From contig NZ_LIRF01000004.1 in the NCBI RefSeq assembly GCF_001297705.1, positions 558,001-622,000 on the forward strand: 64,000 nt of DNA, given 5' to 3'. The notes under the pieces were generated by a model. The model had not been told where the DNA came from, searched no databases, and worked only from the letters and a program-made list of their open reading frames with translations. The stretch is from Chryseobacterium sp. ERMR1:04. GTDB lineage: Bacteria; Bacteroidota; Bacteroidia; Flavobacteriales; Weeksellaceae. Both the position numbers and the translations under genes were made by a program. Shown here in pieces: positions 1 to 9,148 of the stretch; the first letter of the stretch is position 1, and every line of letters starts with the position of its first letter.

Positions 1-482
1 GGCAAATCTCACATTTCCAAAATATTAAGCGAAAAAATAAATTTTAAATTAATTGACCTAGATAAAGAGATTTCTAGGCGAAATAAATTAACCATTCCCG
101 AAATTTTCGAAAAAAAGGGTGAAATTTACTTTAGAAAGCTAGAAAGGGAAACTTTGGAAGAGCTATTGGCTACTGAAGAAAATCTTATTTTAAGCCTTGG
201 TGGGGGAACTCCTGTTTATTATAATAACATGGAGATTATAAATATGAACTCTAAAAGTGTTTTTTTAAGAGCTTCTATTAAAACTTTATCAGAAAGGATT
301 TCAAAACAAAAGAGAAAAGGCCGATAATAGCCAACATTTCGGATGAAAACCTTCCTGAATTTATTGCTAAGCATTTATTCGAAAGAAACGAATTCTATAG
401 CAAAGCACAGTTTAATGTAAATACAGATTCCAGAGAACCGGAAGATATCGTTAATGAAATTATTGAAAAATTGTATTTATAA
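1..482 (+). pseudogene. aroK: shikimate kinase, 5'-partial and frameshifted
   Basis: Shikimate kinase phosphorylates the 3-OH of shikimate with ATP in the aromatic amino acid (chorismate) pathway, in the cytoplasm. The window opens inside the Walker A loop (GKS at the first codons), followed by LIDLDKEI and the shikimate-binding glycine run LGGGTP around position 200. Frame 1 stops at TAA 325-327, but the family-like continuation RPLIANISDENLPEF resumes in the next frame from 318 and ends with TAA at 480-482. Adding one A to the A-tract at 315-318 restores a full domain. It is therefore either a one-base sequencing error or a recent frameshift. The 3' end overlaps the convergent S4 gene by a few bases. 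The family assignment is secure; inactivation is uncertain. Confidence 0.85.
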
Positions 483-929
483 ATCTTTTTCAATTTTCTC
501 ATCATCATTTGAGTCCTCTTTCTCACCAAAAAAGTCATCCCAGTCTGTAAAATCTGCAGCGATATCATTTCCTGCATATTCATCCATGTCTCGTCTGTCT
601 TTTTTGGTGGGTCTTCCTTCTCCCCTAATTCTATAGTAGTCTTGGGTCATTTTACGCAATTTGAGTGTTTCATATTGCTCCTTATCAGTCACGTCTTTGA
701 TATGAAGAGGAACCAGCTTTGCACCCATTCTGCTTTTAGGGATCTGAATGACTTTAATCTTGTAATCAATTTGATTTTTACGGATCTTAATGACATCACC
801 CTCCTTCACCTCTTTAGAAGACTTTACAACCGATTCGCCAATGGAAACTCTATTTTTCTTAATCTCCTCAGTAGCAATGGTTCTCGTCTTATAAAAACGA
901 ATGCTCCATAAAAATTTATCTATTCTCAT
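477..929 (-). CDS. hslR: S4 domain RNA-binding protein, Hsp15 (HslR) family
   Basis: The 150-residue protein starts with an S4 RNA-binding fold (MRIDKFLWSIRFYKTR, then a basic KKNRVSIGE loop and VKEGDVIKIR, residues about 1-50). This is the arrangement of Hsp15, which in E. coli binds 50S subunits carrying a stalled nascent chain. The middle is basic and the last 35 residues are strongly acidic (WDDFFGEKEDSNDDEK), a tail longer than in the E. coli protein. The gene stands alone, convergent with aroK and divergent from the lipoprotein gene at 984. The family call is firm; the ribosome-rescue role is inferred from the family. Confidence 0.82.
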   Translation of the reverse strand: MRIDKFLWSIRFYKTRTIATEEIKKNRVSIGESVVKSSKEVKEGDVIKIRKNQIDYKIKVIQIPKSRMGAKLVPLHIKDVTDKEQYETLKLRKMTQDYYRIRGEGRPTKKDRRDMDEYAGNDIAADFTDWDDFFGEKEDSNDDEKIEKDL

Positions 930-983
930 AATTTTTTATACTTTTGTCGTTATATTATTTGTAAAGTAATCAAAGTTTTTGAA

Positions 984-1724
984 ATGAAAAAAATATTTTT
1001 ATATATCCTTATGGGATCTTTATGCTTTTCTGCATGTAAAAAGGATGATGATGTGGCAACTTATGTAGAACCAGAAGACATCGCAGTACAAAATACTTAT
1101 GATGATCAATCTATCGATAAGTTTTTAGATGCTAATTATTTGGATACCCAAGGAAATATAAAGGCCTTCAGTGCTACAGATACAGCCGATGATCATCAGA
1201 CAAAACTAAGTGCATTAGTTCCTGCTCCCGTTAAACTTCCTTCAGGTGTAGTTTATATTACAAGAACTGGAGCTCAGCCTAATCCTGGAACGACTATTGG
1301 CTCTTCTGACATCCTTAGAGTAATGATGAGAGCTAGAACTTATCTTGCCGCAAATACAGATGGAAACGTAGCATTTATTGGAGCATCAGATTTCATCAAT
1401 ACAATTGATGGTGGAGGTTCTCCTATCACTGATCCAATGTATTTTTATTATGTGACAAATACTGTTTTGAACAAGGCTACAACTGACGCAGCAAAACAAA
1501 GAAATTATTATGAAATTGAAGGTTTTAAAGAAGGTTTACAGAAATTCAAAGCATTTGATATTCCTAATGGAAGTCCATACAACTTACAAGGTGTAATCAT
1601 TGTACCATCAAGAGCTGCTTATGCGAGAGATGCTAATTATTATAGTACTGGCTTTAGAAATAGAACTTTTGTTTTCAACTTCCAAGTTTATGGAACAAAG
1701 GCAAGACCTGCCGATCAAGACTAA
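984..1724 (+). CDS. lipoprotein with divergent FKBP-like C-terminal domain
   Basis: The 246-residue product has a lipoprotein signal with the lipobox FSAC (Cys at about residue 18) and then KKDDD, so it is probably anchored in the outer or inner membrane. The C-terminal half (about 160-240) contains EGFKEGLQKF, a glycine-containing turn, IIVPSRAAYA and FNFQVYG. These resemble the GWxEGL, IPxxLAYG and F-x-VEL blocks of FKBP-type peptidyl-prolyl isomerases found as lipoproteins in Flavobacteriia. Several catalytic aromatic positions are not recognisable, so isomerase activity is doubtful. It is followed directly by a strong terminator. The lipoprotein call is solid; the FKBP relation is moderate. 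Confidence 0.6.
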   Translation: MKKIFLYILMGSLCFSACKKDDDVATYVEPEDIAVQNTYDDQSIDKFLDANYLDTQGNIKAFSATDTADDHQTKLSALVPAPVKLPSGVVYITRTGAQPNPGTTIGSSDILRVMMRARTYLAANTDGNVAFIGASDFINTIDGGGSPITDPMYFYYVTNTVLNKATTDAAKQRNYYEIEGFKEGLQKFKAFDIPNGSPYNLQGVIIVPSRAAYARDANYYSTGFRNRTFVFNFQVYGTKARPADQD

Positions 1725-1743
1725 TTCATATTAAAATATAACG

Positions 1744-1780
1744 ACAAAAGCCTCAATTTTAATTGAGGCTTTTGTTATTT
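1744..1780. terminator. bidirectional rho-independent terminator
   Basis: A 15-bp perfect inverted repeat (1744-1758 with 1761-1775, core AAGCCTCAATT) flanked by T/A-rich runs lies between the lipoprotein gene and the convergent glutamate-synthase-like gene. It could serve both strands. Confidence 0.85.
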
Positions 1781-1792
1781 TGAAATTCGAGT

Positions 1793-3310
1793 TTATGACC
1801 TTGCTTTCTGTTTCACATTCCCTAAAATATCAGGGAAATAAAGGTCTGCCAAATGGTCAAACTCATCACCTCTCATAAACATTGTAGCATCTACTTCTTC
1901 ATAAGAACTTCTTCCTGCCGCTGCAATCAATTCATTACAAGTGTGCAATGTATTTTTATGAAAATGGTACACTCTTTCTGCCTTATCGGTAACATCAAGC
2001 CCTTTAATTAGCATTTTATCCTGTGTCGCAACTCCTGTTGGACATTTGTTGTTATTACATCTCAAAGCCTGAATACAGCCTAAAGAGAACATAAATCCTC
2101 TTGCATTATTACACATATCTGCACCCATTGCAACGGCTCTCAGGATATCTAAACTTGTTAAGACTTTTCCGCTGGCAATTACTCTCAGTTTATCTCTAAC
2201 ATTATAGCTATTCAATGTTCTGTTGACAAAGATCAAAGCTGGTTCTAGAGGCATTCCTACTCCATCAGAAAATTCCGGTGGTGCTGCTCCTGTTCCTCCT
2301 TCTGCTCCATCAATTGTAATAAAATCAGGGTAGATTTTTAATACATTCATCTGAACACAGATATCGTCAAACTCTTTGGTATCTCCGATACACAATTTAA
2401 ATCCAACAGGTTTCCCTCCCGAAAGTTCTCTCAATTGCTGTACGAACCTCAACAATCCTGCTGCATTAGAAAAAGCAGAATGCGAAGGTGGAGAAATAAT
2501 GGTCATTCCAGGAGTGACGTGACGAATTTTAGCAATTTCCGGTGTATTTTTTACTCCTGGTAAAACCCCACCATGACCTGGTTTTGCCCCTTGAGATAAT
2601 TTAATCTCAATCATTTTTACATTGGGAAGCGTGGCGTATTTTGTAAATAATTCAGGGTTAAATTTTCCTTCGTCATCTCTACATCCAAAATATCCCGTTC
2701 CAATTTGCCAGCAAAGATCACCTCCTTCCAAGTGATGCGGAGAAACTCCTCCTTCTCCTGTATTGTGATAAAAATTCCCTTTTTTAGCGCCTTTGTTTAA
2801 CGAAATCTGCGCCCTGTCGCTCAATGCACCAAAACTCATTGCAGAAATATTAAACAATGAAGCATGATAAGGTTGAGAACATTGCTCCCCTCCTACCCAA
2901 ACTCTCGGCAATTCTTCTGAAGGAGATTTAGCATAAATAGAATGCTTAATCCCTTCATATTTTCTATGATTAACTTCTAATTGAGTTCCAAAAGGCACCG
3001 TATCGCTCAGGTTTTTTGCACGTCTGTAAACTGCAGAACGTTGATTTCTTGGAAATGGTTTCCCATCTGTTTCTCTTTCGATGAAATATTGTTGCATTTC
3101 TGGCGAAATACTTTCAAAGAAATACCTGAAGTACCCAACCACAGGAAAGTTCCTTAAAATAGCGTGTTTCGACTGATAGGCGTTATATACGCCCAATGCG
3201 TAGAAAGCAGATAATAGAACGGGGATCCAATAATCTGCTCTGATTAGTAAAGCTACAATCCATGCAACAGTTACTAATACAATTCCCCAAGATAAAAACT
3301 TATCTCTCAT
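1793..3310 (-). CDS. membrane-anchored FMN-binding glutamate synthase family protein
   Basis: This 505-residue protein has two hydrophobic segments at the N terminus (about 9-25 and 29-45) and then the FMN-binding synthase domain of glutamate synthase large subunits. Visible hallmarks are FNISAMSFGALS, GEGGVSPHH, the GAKPGHGG loop, DGAEGGTGAAP and a cysteine cluster C412-x5-C418-x4-C423 followed by PTGVATQD, matching the GltB 3Fe-4S ligand pattern. There is no N-terminal glutamine amidotransferase domain, so it cannot be a normal glutamate synthase by itself. Such short GltB-like membrane proteins are common in Bacteroidota and have no firmly established substrate. It is an isolated gene, convergent with the lipoprotein gene upstream. 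Confidence 0.88.
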   Translation of the reverse strand: MRDKFLSWGIVLVTVAWIVALLIRADYWIPVLLSAFYALGVYNAYQSKHAILRNFPVVGYFRYFFESISPEMQQYFIERETDGKPFPRNQRSAVYRRAKNLSDTVPFGTQLEVNHRKYEGIKHSIYAKSPSEELPRVWVGGEQCSQPYHASLFNISAMSFGALSDRAQISLNKGAKKGNFYHNTGEGGVSPHHLEGGDLCWQIGTGYFGCRDDEGKFNPELFTKYATLPNVKMIEIKLSQGAKPGHGGVLPGVKNTPEIAKIRHVTPGMTIISPPSHSAFSNAAGLLRFVQQLRELSGGKPVGFKLCIGDTKEFDDICVQMNVLKIYPDFITIDGAEGGTGAAPPEFSDGVGMPLEPALIFVNRTLNSYNVRDKLRVIASGKVLTSLDILRAVAMGADMCNNARGFMFSLGCIQALRCNNNKCPTGVATQDKMLIKGLDVTDKAERVYHFHKNTLHTCNELIAAAGRSSYEEVDATMFMRGDEFDHLADLYFPDILGNVKQKARS

Positions 3311-3365
3311 AGAATGTAGTATTTAAAAGTTTAAAATAAATTTAGTGGAAATTTAGCAAAAAAGA

Positions 3366-4712
3366 CTATGCTTTTGCTAAAAAACTTTCATAAGAAGATT
3401 GCACAGAAACTGTGCCATCTGACAGGATTTTTTCTAAATTTAGAAATTCGATCTGGTTTACAGATGCTTGGTCAAAATCTTTTTGAACTCTCACATAATT
3501 TTCTGTGAAGCCATACATTTTGCCGTCTTTATTTTCGTGCTCCCAAAGTACTGGAAGCGTTTTTCCCAATTGGGTTTGATAAAATGCCATTTTTTTCTTT
3601 TCAGAAAGAATTCTAAGCATTTTGTTTCGTTTTTTTCTTTCAGGGATCGGAACTACCCCTTCCATACCTACTGCTTCCGTATTTTCTCTTTCAGAATACG
3701 TAAAAACATGTAAGTAAGTAATAGGAAGATTATTTAGAAAATTATAGGTTTCCATAAATCTTTCCTCCGTTTCTCCAGGGAATCCAACAATCACATCCAC
3801 GCCAATAGCTGCGTCAGGCATTACCTCACGAATTTTATTGACTCTGTCATTGTATAACTTCGTTAAATAACGACGTTTCATTTTCTTCAACAAATCATCG
3901 CACCCCGATTGTAACGGAATATGAAAATGCGGAACAAAACTTTTACTCTTAGAAACCAATTCGATACTTTCATCCTTTAAAAGATTCGGTTCGATGGAAG
4001 AAATACGGATTCTTTCGATCCCTTCTACTTGATCAAGTTCAGAAATTAAATCCAGAAAAGTATGTTCGTGTCTTTTGTTTCCGAATTCACCTTTACCGTA
4101 ATCACCAATATTCACACCGGTTAAAACAATTTCTTTGATATCTCTTCCGGCGATTTCTTTAGCGTTTTTCAGAACATTTTCGATGGTATCTGAGCGGGAA
4201 ATCCCTCTGGCTAGTGGAATTGTACAATACGTACATTTATAATCGCAGCCATCCTGAACTTTTAAAAAAGCTCTGGTTCTGTCTCCGATTGAGTAACTTC
4301 CGATAAAAAAATCAGTTTCTTCAATTTCACAAGAATGAACGATACCCTCACTTTCTGATTTCTCTAAATCATCAAGATAGCTTAGAATATTGAATTTTTC
4401 TTTGGCTCCAAGAACCAAATCAACTCCGTTAATCTGCGAAATTTCTTCAGGTTTCAACTGTGCATAACATCCAACAATTACGACCAACCCTTCCGGATTG
4501 GCTTTCATCGCTCTCTTTACGTGAAGTTTACACTCACGATCTGCATTCTCAGTTACTGAGCAAGTATTGATTACATAAATATCTGCTTTTTCGTCAAAGC
4601 TTACTTTATCATAACCTGCATCTGTTAATTGGCGGGCAATAGTAGATGTTTCCGCAAAATTTAATTTGCAGCCGAGTGTATGAAAAGCGGCAGTTCTATG
4701 AAAATGAGACAT
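3366..4712 (-). CDS. mtaB: tRNA (t6A37) C2-methylthiotransferase MtaB
   Basis: MtaB is a radical-SAM enzyme that converts t6A37 to ms2t6A37 in ANN-decoding tRNAs. The 448-residue sequence has the N-terminal UPF0004 domain with three cysteines (HTLGCKLN, INTCSVT, VGCYAQ), the radical SAM motif C156-x3-C160-x2-C163 in DGCDYKCTYCTIP, and a C-terminal TRAM-like tail. HTLGCKLN is typical of MtaB; MiaB usually has TYGCQMN. Length is normal for the family. A match to the Bacteroidota -7 consensus lies on this strand at 4738-4745, about 25 bases before the start codon. Confidence 0.93.
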   Translation of the reverse strand: MSHFHRTAAFHTLGCKLNFAETSTIARQLTDAGYDKVSFDEKADIYVINTCSVTENADRECKLHVKRAMKANPEGLVVIVGCYAQLKPEEISQINGVDLVLGAKEKFNILSYLDDLEKSESEGIVHSCEIEETDFFIGSYSIGDRTRAFLKVQDGCDYKCTYCTIPLARGISRSDTIENVLKNAKEIAGRDIKEIVLTGVNIGDYGKGEFGNKRHEHTFLDLISELDQVEGIERIRISSIEPNLLKDESIELVSKSKSFVPHFHIPLQSGCDDLLKKMKRRYLTKLYNDRVNKIREVMPDAAIGVDVIVGFPGETEERFMETYNFLNNLPITYLHVFTYSERENTEAVGMEGVVPIPERKKRNKMLRILSEKKKMAFYQTQLGKTLPVLWEHENKDGKMYGFTENYVRVQKDFDQASVNQIEFLNLEKILSDGTVSVQSSYESFLAKA

Positions 4713-4737
4713 TTTTTACTCCTGATTTTTATGGGTG

Positions 4738-4745
4738 CAAAGATA
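4738..4745 (-). promoter_or_regulatory. candidate -7 box for mtaB
   Basis: On the minus strand the sequence reads TATCTTTG, an exact match to the Bacteroidota -7 consensus TAnnTTTG, about 25 bases before the mtaB start. No clear -33 TTG was seen. Confidence 0.4.
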
Positions 4746-4778
4746 ATAATTTAAATATGAATACTAAATTGATTCGGT

Positions 4779-5369
4779 CTATAGTTTATAATCGTCTCGA
4801 ACTTCCGGGCTATTTTGAAAGCAGACCGGTGAAGAATTCGAATTAAAATCGGTCTCAGAAAATTGAGTTTTCATCTCAGAATTAAACTCTTGCGAAGCAT
4901 TTCTGGCGATAGAAAGTGTTTTCCAACCCTCATTTTTCATCATTTTAGCAATAAAAACGATTTGACCAATATGATAAGGATAATGGGCTAATTGACGAAA
5001 AACAGCGTCTATCACCAATTGAGGTTCATTTCTTATATACAGGGTAGCATATAAATTATCATCATTAATTTGATTTAAAGCATCAAAAAAGCACTTCCAA
5101 CCTTCTCCCCAAAAATCGATAACTTCTTTTTTAGTTGTAAAAGTATTCACGAATTCTTCGTCCCGATTACGCCAGCTTTTTTCGCCATCTTCAGTTAAAA
5201 AATTCGTCCATCGCGACAGCATATTTCCTGCAATGTGTTTTACAATAATGGCGATTGAATTACTTTCATCATTGTATTTCCAAAAGATTTACTCATCAGA
5301 AATCTGCTCAAAGGTTTTGTCGCCAAGTGATTTGTAATACTCAAAACGTTTTATAAATAGGTCTTTCAT
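4779..5369 (-). pseudogene. DUF1572 (DinB-like) protein interrupted by an in-frame stop
   Basis: The open part (4779-5222) encodes 147 residues of a DUF1572/DinB-like four-helix protein; this superfamily includes thiol transferases and metal-dependent hydrolases. Upstream the same frame continues without shift to an ATG at 5367-5369 giving MKDLFIKRFEYYKSLGDKTF, then a TAA at 5289-5291, then IFWKYNDESNSIAIIVKHIAGN joining the open part. Family members usually have Gln where the stop falls (DEQ), so CAA changed to TAA by one transition. A metal-binding His (KHIAGN) and the HxxxH-like HYPYHIG block are still present. It may be a pseudogene, a base-call error, or a truncated product from the internal ATG at 5222. 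Confidence 0.75.
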
Positions 5370-5428
5370 ACTATAAAAATAAAAAACCAATTTAGCGTTT
5401 TTACCGTATATAAGTCTAAATTGCGGTT

Positions 5429-5788
5429 ATGATTTGTAAAGTAAGTGACTTTATGAAGGATTTGAATTCATTAAACATTGAACATCTTGAAAAATGGTTC
5501 ACTGACGAAAGTACAATCTGGATTCCACCTTCTAATGAAATTTCTGGTAAGAATAGAATTTTAGCCTTATTCAGAGCTATTTTCAGACGTTATGAAAAGA
5601 TTGAATGGCAGGTTTCTGAAATATTTCCTTTAGGAGATCAAAAATATTTTTATCAAACGATTTCTTACGGAAATATGGTAGGTAAAGATATTTATGAAAA
5701 TAGTATATGCACTGTCATCCAATTTTCAGAGAATGGAAAAATAATTTATCTCTCTGATTATTTTAAAGATACAAAAGCTTTTAATTAA
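5429..5788 (+). CDS. SnoaL-like (NTF2-fold) protein
   Basis: The 119-residue protein has the features of the SnoaL-like/NTF2 alpha+beta cone: helix-rich start (LNIEHLEKWFTDESTIWIPP), GKNRILALFRAIFRRYE, then alternating beta strands ending NGKIIYLSDYFKD. Such small proteins are mostly of unknown function and include cyclases and isomerases. An internal ATG at 5453 is an alternative start that would remove eight residues. It is divergent from the broken DUF1572 gene and is followed by a terminator. Confidence 0.6.
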   Translation: MICKVSDFMKDLNSLNIEHLEKWFTDESTIWIPPSNEISGKNRILALFRAIFRRYEKIEWQVSEIFPLGDQKYFYQTISYGNMVGKDIYENSICTVIQFSENGKIIYLSDYFKDTKAFN

Positions 5789-5846
5789 TTTTAAATAGAG
5801 GTCGTAACCTACGCAAATGCTTTTACTTAATAAAGTTCCAAAAACA

Positions 5847-5880
5847 TAAAACCATCTCTTTCAAGATGGTTTTATTATTT
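5847..5880. terminator. rho-independent terminator
   Basis: An 11-bp stem (5847-5857 with 5864-5874) with a six-base loop and a T-rich tail lies between the SnoaL-like gene and the convergent T9SS protein. It can work for both. Confidence 0.8.
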
Positions 5881-5893
5881 ATTGTTGTTTAAA

Positions 5894-7993
5894 TTATTCT
5901 CTGTTTTTCACCATTACCCATCCTGTATATTTGAATGGCGTATTCTTTTTATCGGTTTCATTCCATGATACGGAATACCAGTAGTTTCCGGTAGGAACTT
6001 TTTTACCACCATTTGTGGTTCCGTCCCATTTATATCCGTTAAATTTATCTGCCTGGAAGATTTTGGCTCCATATCTGTCAAAAATATTGAATACCAGATT
6101 TTGTTTTCCTGCTAATGCAGAATAGTCTATCACATCATTCACACCGTCACCATTTGGGGTAATAACGTTGATTAAATTGGGTACAACGATCGTAATTTCA
6201 ATTGGCTCGCAATCATAAACATCTTTTACATACACTATATGATTCCCTCTTGAAACATTCGTGAAAACATTAGAATCCTGCCAAGTAATTTTATCCATTG
6301 AATATTTATATGGAGGAGTTCCGCCTATAACATACACCGTAACAGTAGTTGTTGAGATATCAATGCTGGAAACAACAGGCTGCTCAGAAGAATATACTTT
6401 TACAGTTTGTGTGGCGATACAATCTCCTGTTTTTAGTTTTACCCAATAGGTACCCACTCCAACATTAGTAATAGATTGTGTAGTAGCACCTGTACTCCAC
6501 AGATAAGAGCTAAATCCAGGTCCGGCATCCAGCGTCGTTTTATCTTCCATACAAATTGTTTTATCTTTTAAAACAGTAGAGAAAACCGGAGCTATTACCG
6601 TTAAGGTCACTTTAGCAATAGCAAAACATCCACTTCCGTTGGTTACTTTTATATAAACGACCCCATTGGGTGCAACATACGTTAAAGGAGCCACGATTTC
6701 ATTGGTTCCACTTAATGCATCTGCTAATGAAGGATAATATTTTTTTGTAGTTCCTGCTTGTGTTGTTACCGAAGCTATGGTAAGGTTAAACAACGCTGTT
6801 GAAGGGTTTGTTTCAATAAAGCAAGATCTCAACGTTGCATCATTTACAACGACAACAGGGAAAAATTTCAACGTAATTATTGCCGTTCCTATACAGCCAA
6901 ACGGAGATATTATCTTCACATGAACTGTACCTTCTGCTGCTATATAAGCTGTTGGATTCAAAATCTCATTGGTTCCTGCATTAAGGTCAGTGATAGTAGG
7001 ATAATATTTCTTTATTGCTGCAGGATCACCAAAGACCACTGCTGTTGTAAGATTAAAAGTTCCCACGCCCGCATTGTTGTTATTACACGCAAATAAATTA
7101 ACATTAAGACCTGTAATATTTCCCATCTTAAACTTAAAAGTACCCACCTGCCTACATGAGTTAATAGGATTATTAGGGTTTGTAGGATCCAGATAATGAA
7201 TACTATAATAGTAAGTTGTTGTTGTATTTACAGTCTGTGGCGCCAAAATAGGACTGGCTCCCGAAAGCGCGTCATTTTGTGATGTATGATAACTTATGAG
7301 GAAATTCGGATTATTATTAAGAATACCCGCTGATAAGCTACTAAAATCAAAAATTGCAGGATTATTACATACAATTACTTCTCTTGGATTTGCAGGATTC
7401 GCTGCAGGTATTCCAGGAGGTACAAAGGGATGAGGCTGTATTGCTGGGTCTGTAAACGGAGAAGCTAAAGTAGCTGTTCCTCCCCAAGTTAAAGAAAACG
7501 GAGCCATAGTAGGATTAATAGTATCCACCCAGTTATCTATATATAAATAATAAGTTTGGCCTGGCAAAACATCTAAATATTTACAATAAGGTGTATACGA
7601 ACCTCCAGCAGCACTTAAAAGAGTGCTTGTCATATTTAATCCGGTAGAAGCGCCAACCCCAACAACAGTTGCAGCATTACAGCGTATCGGTGATCCTAAA
7701 CTTCCGCAGGTAACATTAGGCCCATAAACTGCCCAATCATAATCTGCAGCAGGATCATTAGGAACCAAATCAAAAGTAAGTGTTCCACCCGTGGCAATCG
7801 TAAGTTTATACCATATCGAATTATGCTCGCCGGTTGTCAAACATCCTCCTAAACTTTCATTGACTGCGCCAATTCCTGAAGGAGAATACGTTATGCTCGA
7901 GTTACCACAAACCGACAAGGCAGATGTACAATCTGCTTGAGAAAAAAATGTTTGCGATATCAATAAGAGAAGAATGAGTAGAGTTTTTTTCAT
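5894..7993 (-). CDS. large secreted protein with T9SS type B sorting domain
   Basis: The 699-residue product has a Sec signal peptide (residues 1-19, cut near FSQA) and ends in a gliding-motility/CHU_C type sorting domain: VITPNGDGVND at about 610, then FNIFDRYGAKIF and PTGNYWYSVSW. This is the signal for secretion and surface attachment through T9SS, the type B class. In between lies a PPC/jelly-roll-like N-terminal region with cysteines and two similar repeats (about 297-380 and 385-466) sharing KKYYP, GTNEI and G-V-x-V-K blocks, probably Ig-like. No enzymatic motif was seen, so adhesion or matrix function is inferred. It is a single-gene unit with an AT-rich upstream region. Confidence 0.85.
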   Translation of the reverse strand: MKKTLLILLLLISQTFFSQADCTSALSVCGNSSITYSPSGIGAVNESLGGCLTTGEHNSIWYKLTIATGGTLTFDLVPNDPAADYDWAVYGPNVTCGSLGSPIRCNAATVVGVGASTGLNMTSTLLSAAGGSYTPYCKYLDVLPGQTYYLYIDNWVDTINPTMAPFSLTWGGTATLASPFTDPAIQPHPFVPPGIPAANPANPREVIVCNNPAIFDFSSLSAGILNNNPNFLISYHTSQNDALSGASPILAPQTVNTTTTYYYSIHYLDPTNPNNPINSCRQVGTFKFKMGNITGLNVNLFACNNNNAGVGTFNLTTAVVFGDPAAIKKYYPTITDLNAGTNEILNPTAYIAAEGTVHVKIISPFGCIGTAIITLKFFPVVVVNDATLRSCFIETNPSTALFNLTIASVTTQAGTTKKYYPSLADALSGTNEIVAPLTYVAPNGVVYIKVTNGSGCFAIAKVTLTVIAPVFSTVLKDKTICMEDKTTLDAGPGFSSYLWSTGATTQSITNVGVGTYWVKLKTGDCIATQTVKVYSSEQPVVSSIDISTTTVTVYVIGGTPPYKYSMDKITWQDSNVFTNVSRGNHIVYVKDVYDCEPIEITIVVPNLINVITPNGDGVNDVIDYSALAGKQNLVFNIFDRYGAKIFQADKFNGYKWDGTTNGGKKVPTGNYWYSVSWNETDKKNTPFKYTGWVMVKNRE

Positions 7994-8150
7994 ATATTGT
8001 TTTCAAATGGTTATTAATTAAAAGAATGTAACATCATGGATATCAAATATAAACATTTTTCTAACACGAATAACAATATTCAAAACAAATAATACATTTA
8101 TGTGTGAAAAATTAAAAATTATCACACTTTAAAAAAGAAAATAATAAAAT

Positions 8151-8948
8151 TTATTTTATACTCGTAATATTTCCGCAAAGATTCTCAAGGTGAAAAATCT
8201 TATGAAAAGGGCTTTTCACTTCATTTAAATGTTCTTTATCCTGAATAAAAGTGTAGCGCGAAGCGATAGAATTCATATCCGATACAATCACCAACCAACA
8301 TTCATCCACAGAAGTATCGTAATAAGGAAACTTTTCGTTTTTCTTTTCAATCGATTCTAATATTTTCTCAGAACAAAGCTCATCAAACAAGTTCATACTG
8401 TATTCGTGGGTAATGAAAACATTCCTGCGATGAAAAGATTTTCTGACACTTTTCACACATCCACTCGGTTTATTTTTTTTAATACTTTTATAAATACTAA
8501 AAATATTTTCCTGCTGTTCTTCCAGATTATCGAATTTTATATTGGGCAGGAATTCTAAAAAATAAACACCACGATATTTCGTAGTGTCTTCCTGTTCTAA
8601 TAATATTTCTGCCTGACGGAACATCTTGTTTAAATTACTCTCCATCTTCTTCATTTCAAGATGATTGATAACTTCTGTTAATTCAATTCCTATTTTTTTA
8701 TCGTTGAATTTGGCGATAAAGTCTGGACTTTCGCAGGTAAGATTTTCAAATTTAACTTCAGGGAAATGATGCATGAAAGAATTAAGAAGTAAGATCTCAG
8801 CTTTCTTCTTATATTTTTCCCGGTCATGAAGCGGCGATTCATCTATCGTACGGTGATACTTCGCCATCGGCTTTTTTTTCAAATGTCGATTCAGGTAATA
8901 TAAGCTCAGATTCTTGATTAGATCTTCATCGGAAAATACCTTTTTCAT
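8151..8948 (-). CDS. uncharacterised protein with possible PD-(D/E)XK nuclease core
   Basis: I do not recognise a named family for this 265-residue soluble protein. It is rich in Lys and Glu and has no signal peptide or membrane segment. Around residues 70-95 it reads ESPDFIAKFNDKKIGIELTEV: an acidic PD followed after about ten residues by a strand ending IELTE, the layout of restriction-endonuclease-like folds. The usual lysine of the (D/E)xK motif is a threonine, so catalysis is doubtful. Its neighbours (a T9SS protein and a phosphorylase) give no functional context and it is flanked by AT-rich spacers. Function unknown. Confidence 0.5.
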   Translation of the reverse strand: MKKVFSDEDLIKNLSLYYLNRHLKKKPMAKYHRTIDESPLHDREKYKKKAEILLLNSFMHHFPEVKFENLTCESPDFIAKFNDKKIGIELTEVINHLEMKKMESNLNKMFRQAEILLEQEDTTKYRGVYFLEFLPNIKFDNLEEQQENIFSIYKSIKKNKPSGCVKSVRKSFHRRNVFITHEYSMNLFDELCSEKILESIEKKNEKFPYYDTSVDECWLVIVSDMNSIASRYTFIQDKEHLNEVKSPFHKIFHLENLCGNITSIK

Positions 8949-9148
8949 GACTTCTCTTTTTATGATGTTAAACAGTATATAAATCTTACATTTTAATTAA
9001 TAAAGTTTCTGATTATCAATTTTTTACAACTAAAGGTAAGGAAAAAAACGAACCAACTCATACTTTTAAAATAATTTATCATATAATTAATGTAGAGTTT
9101 ATTTTCATAATCAATACATTTACTTAATCAATCATAAAACAATGATGT

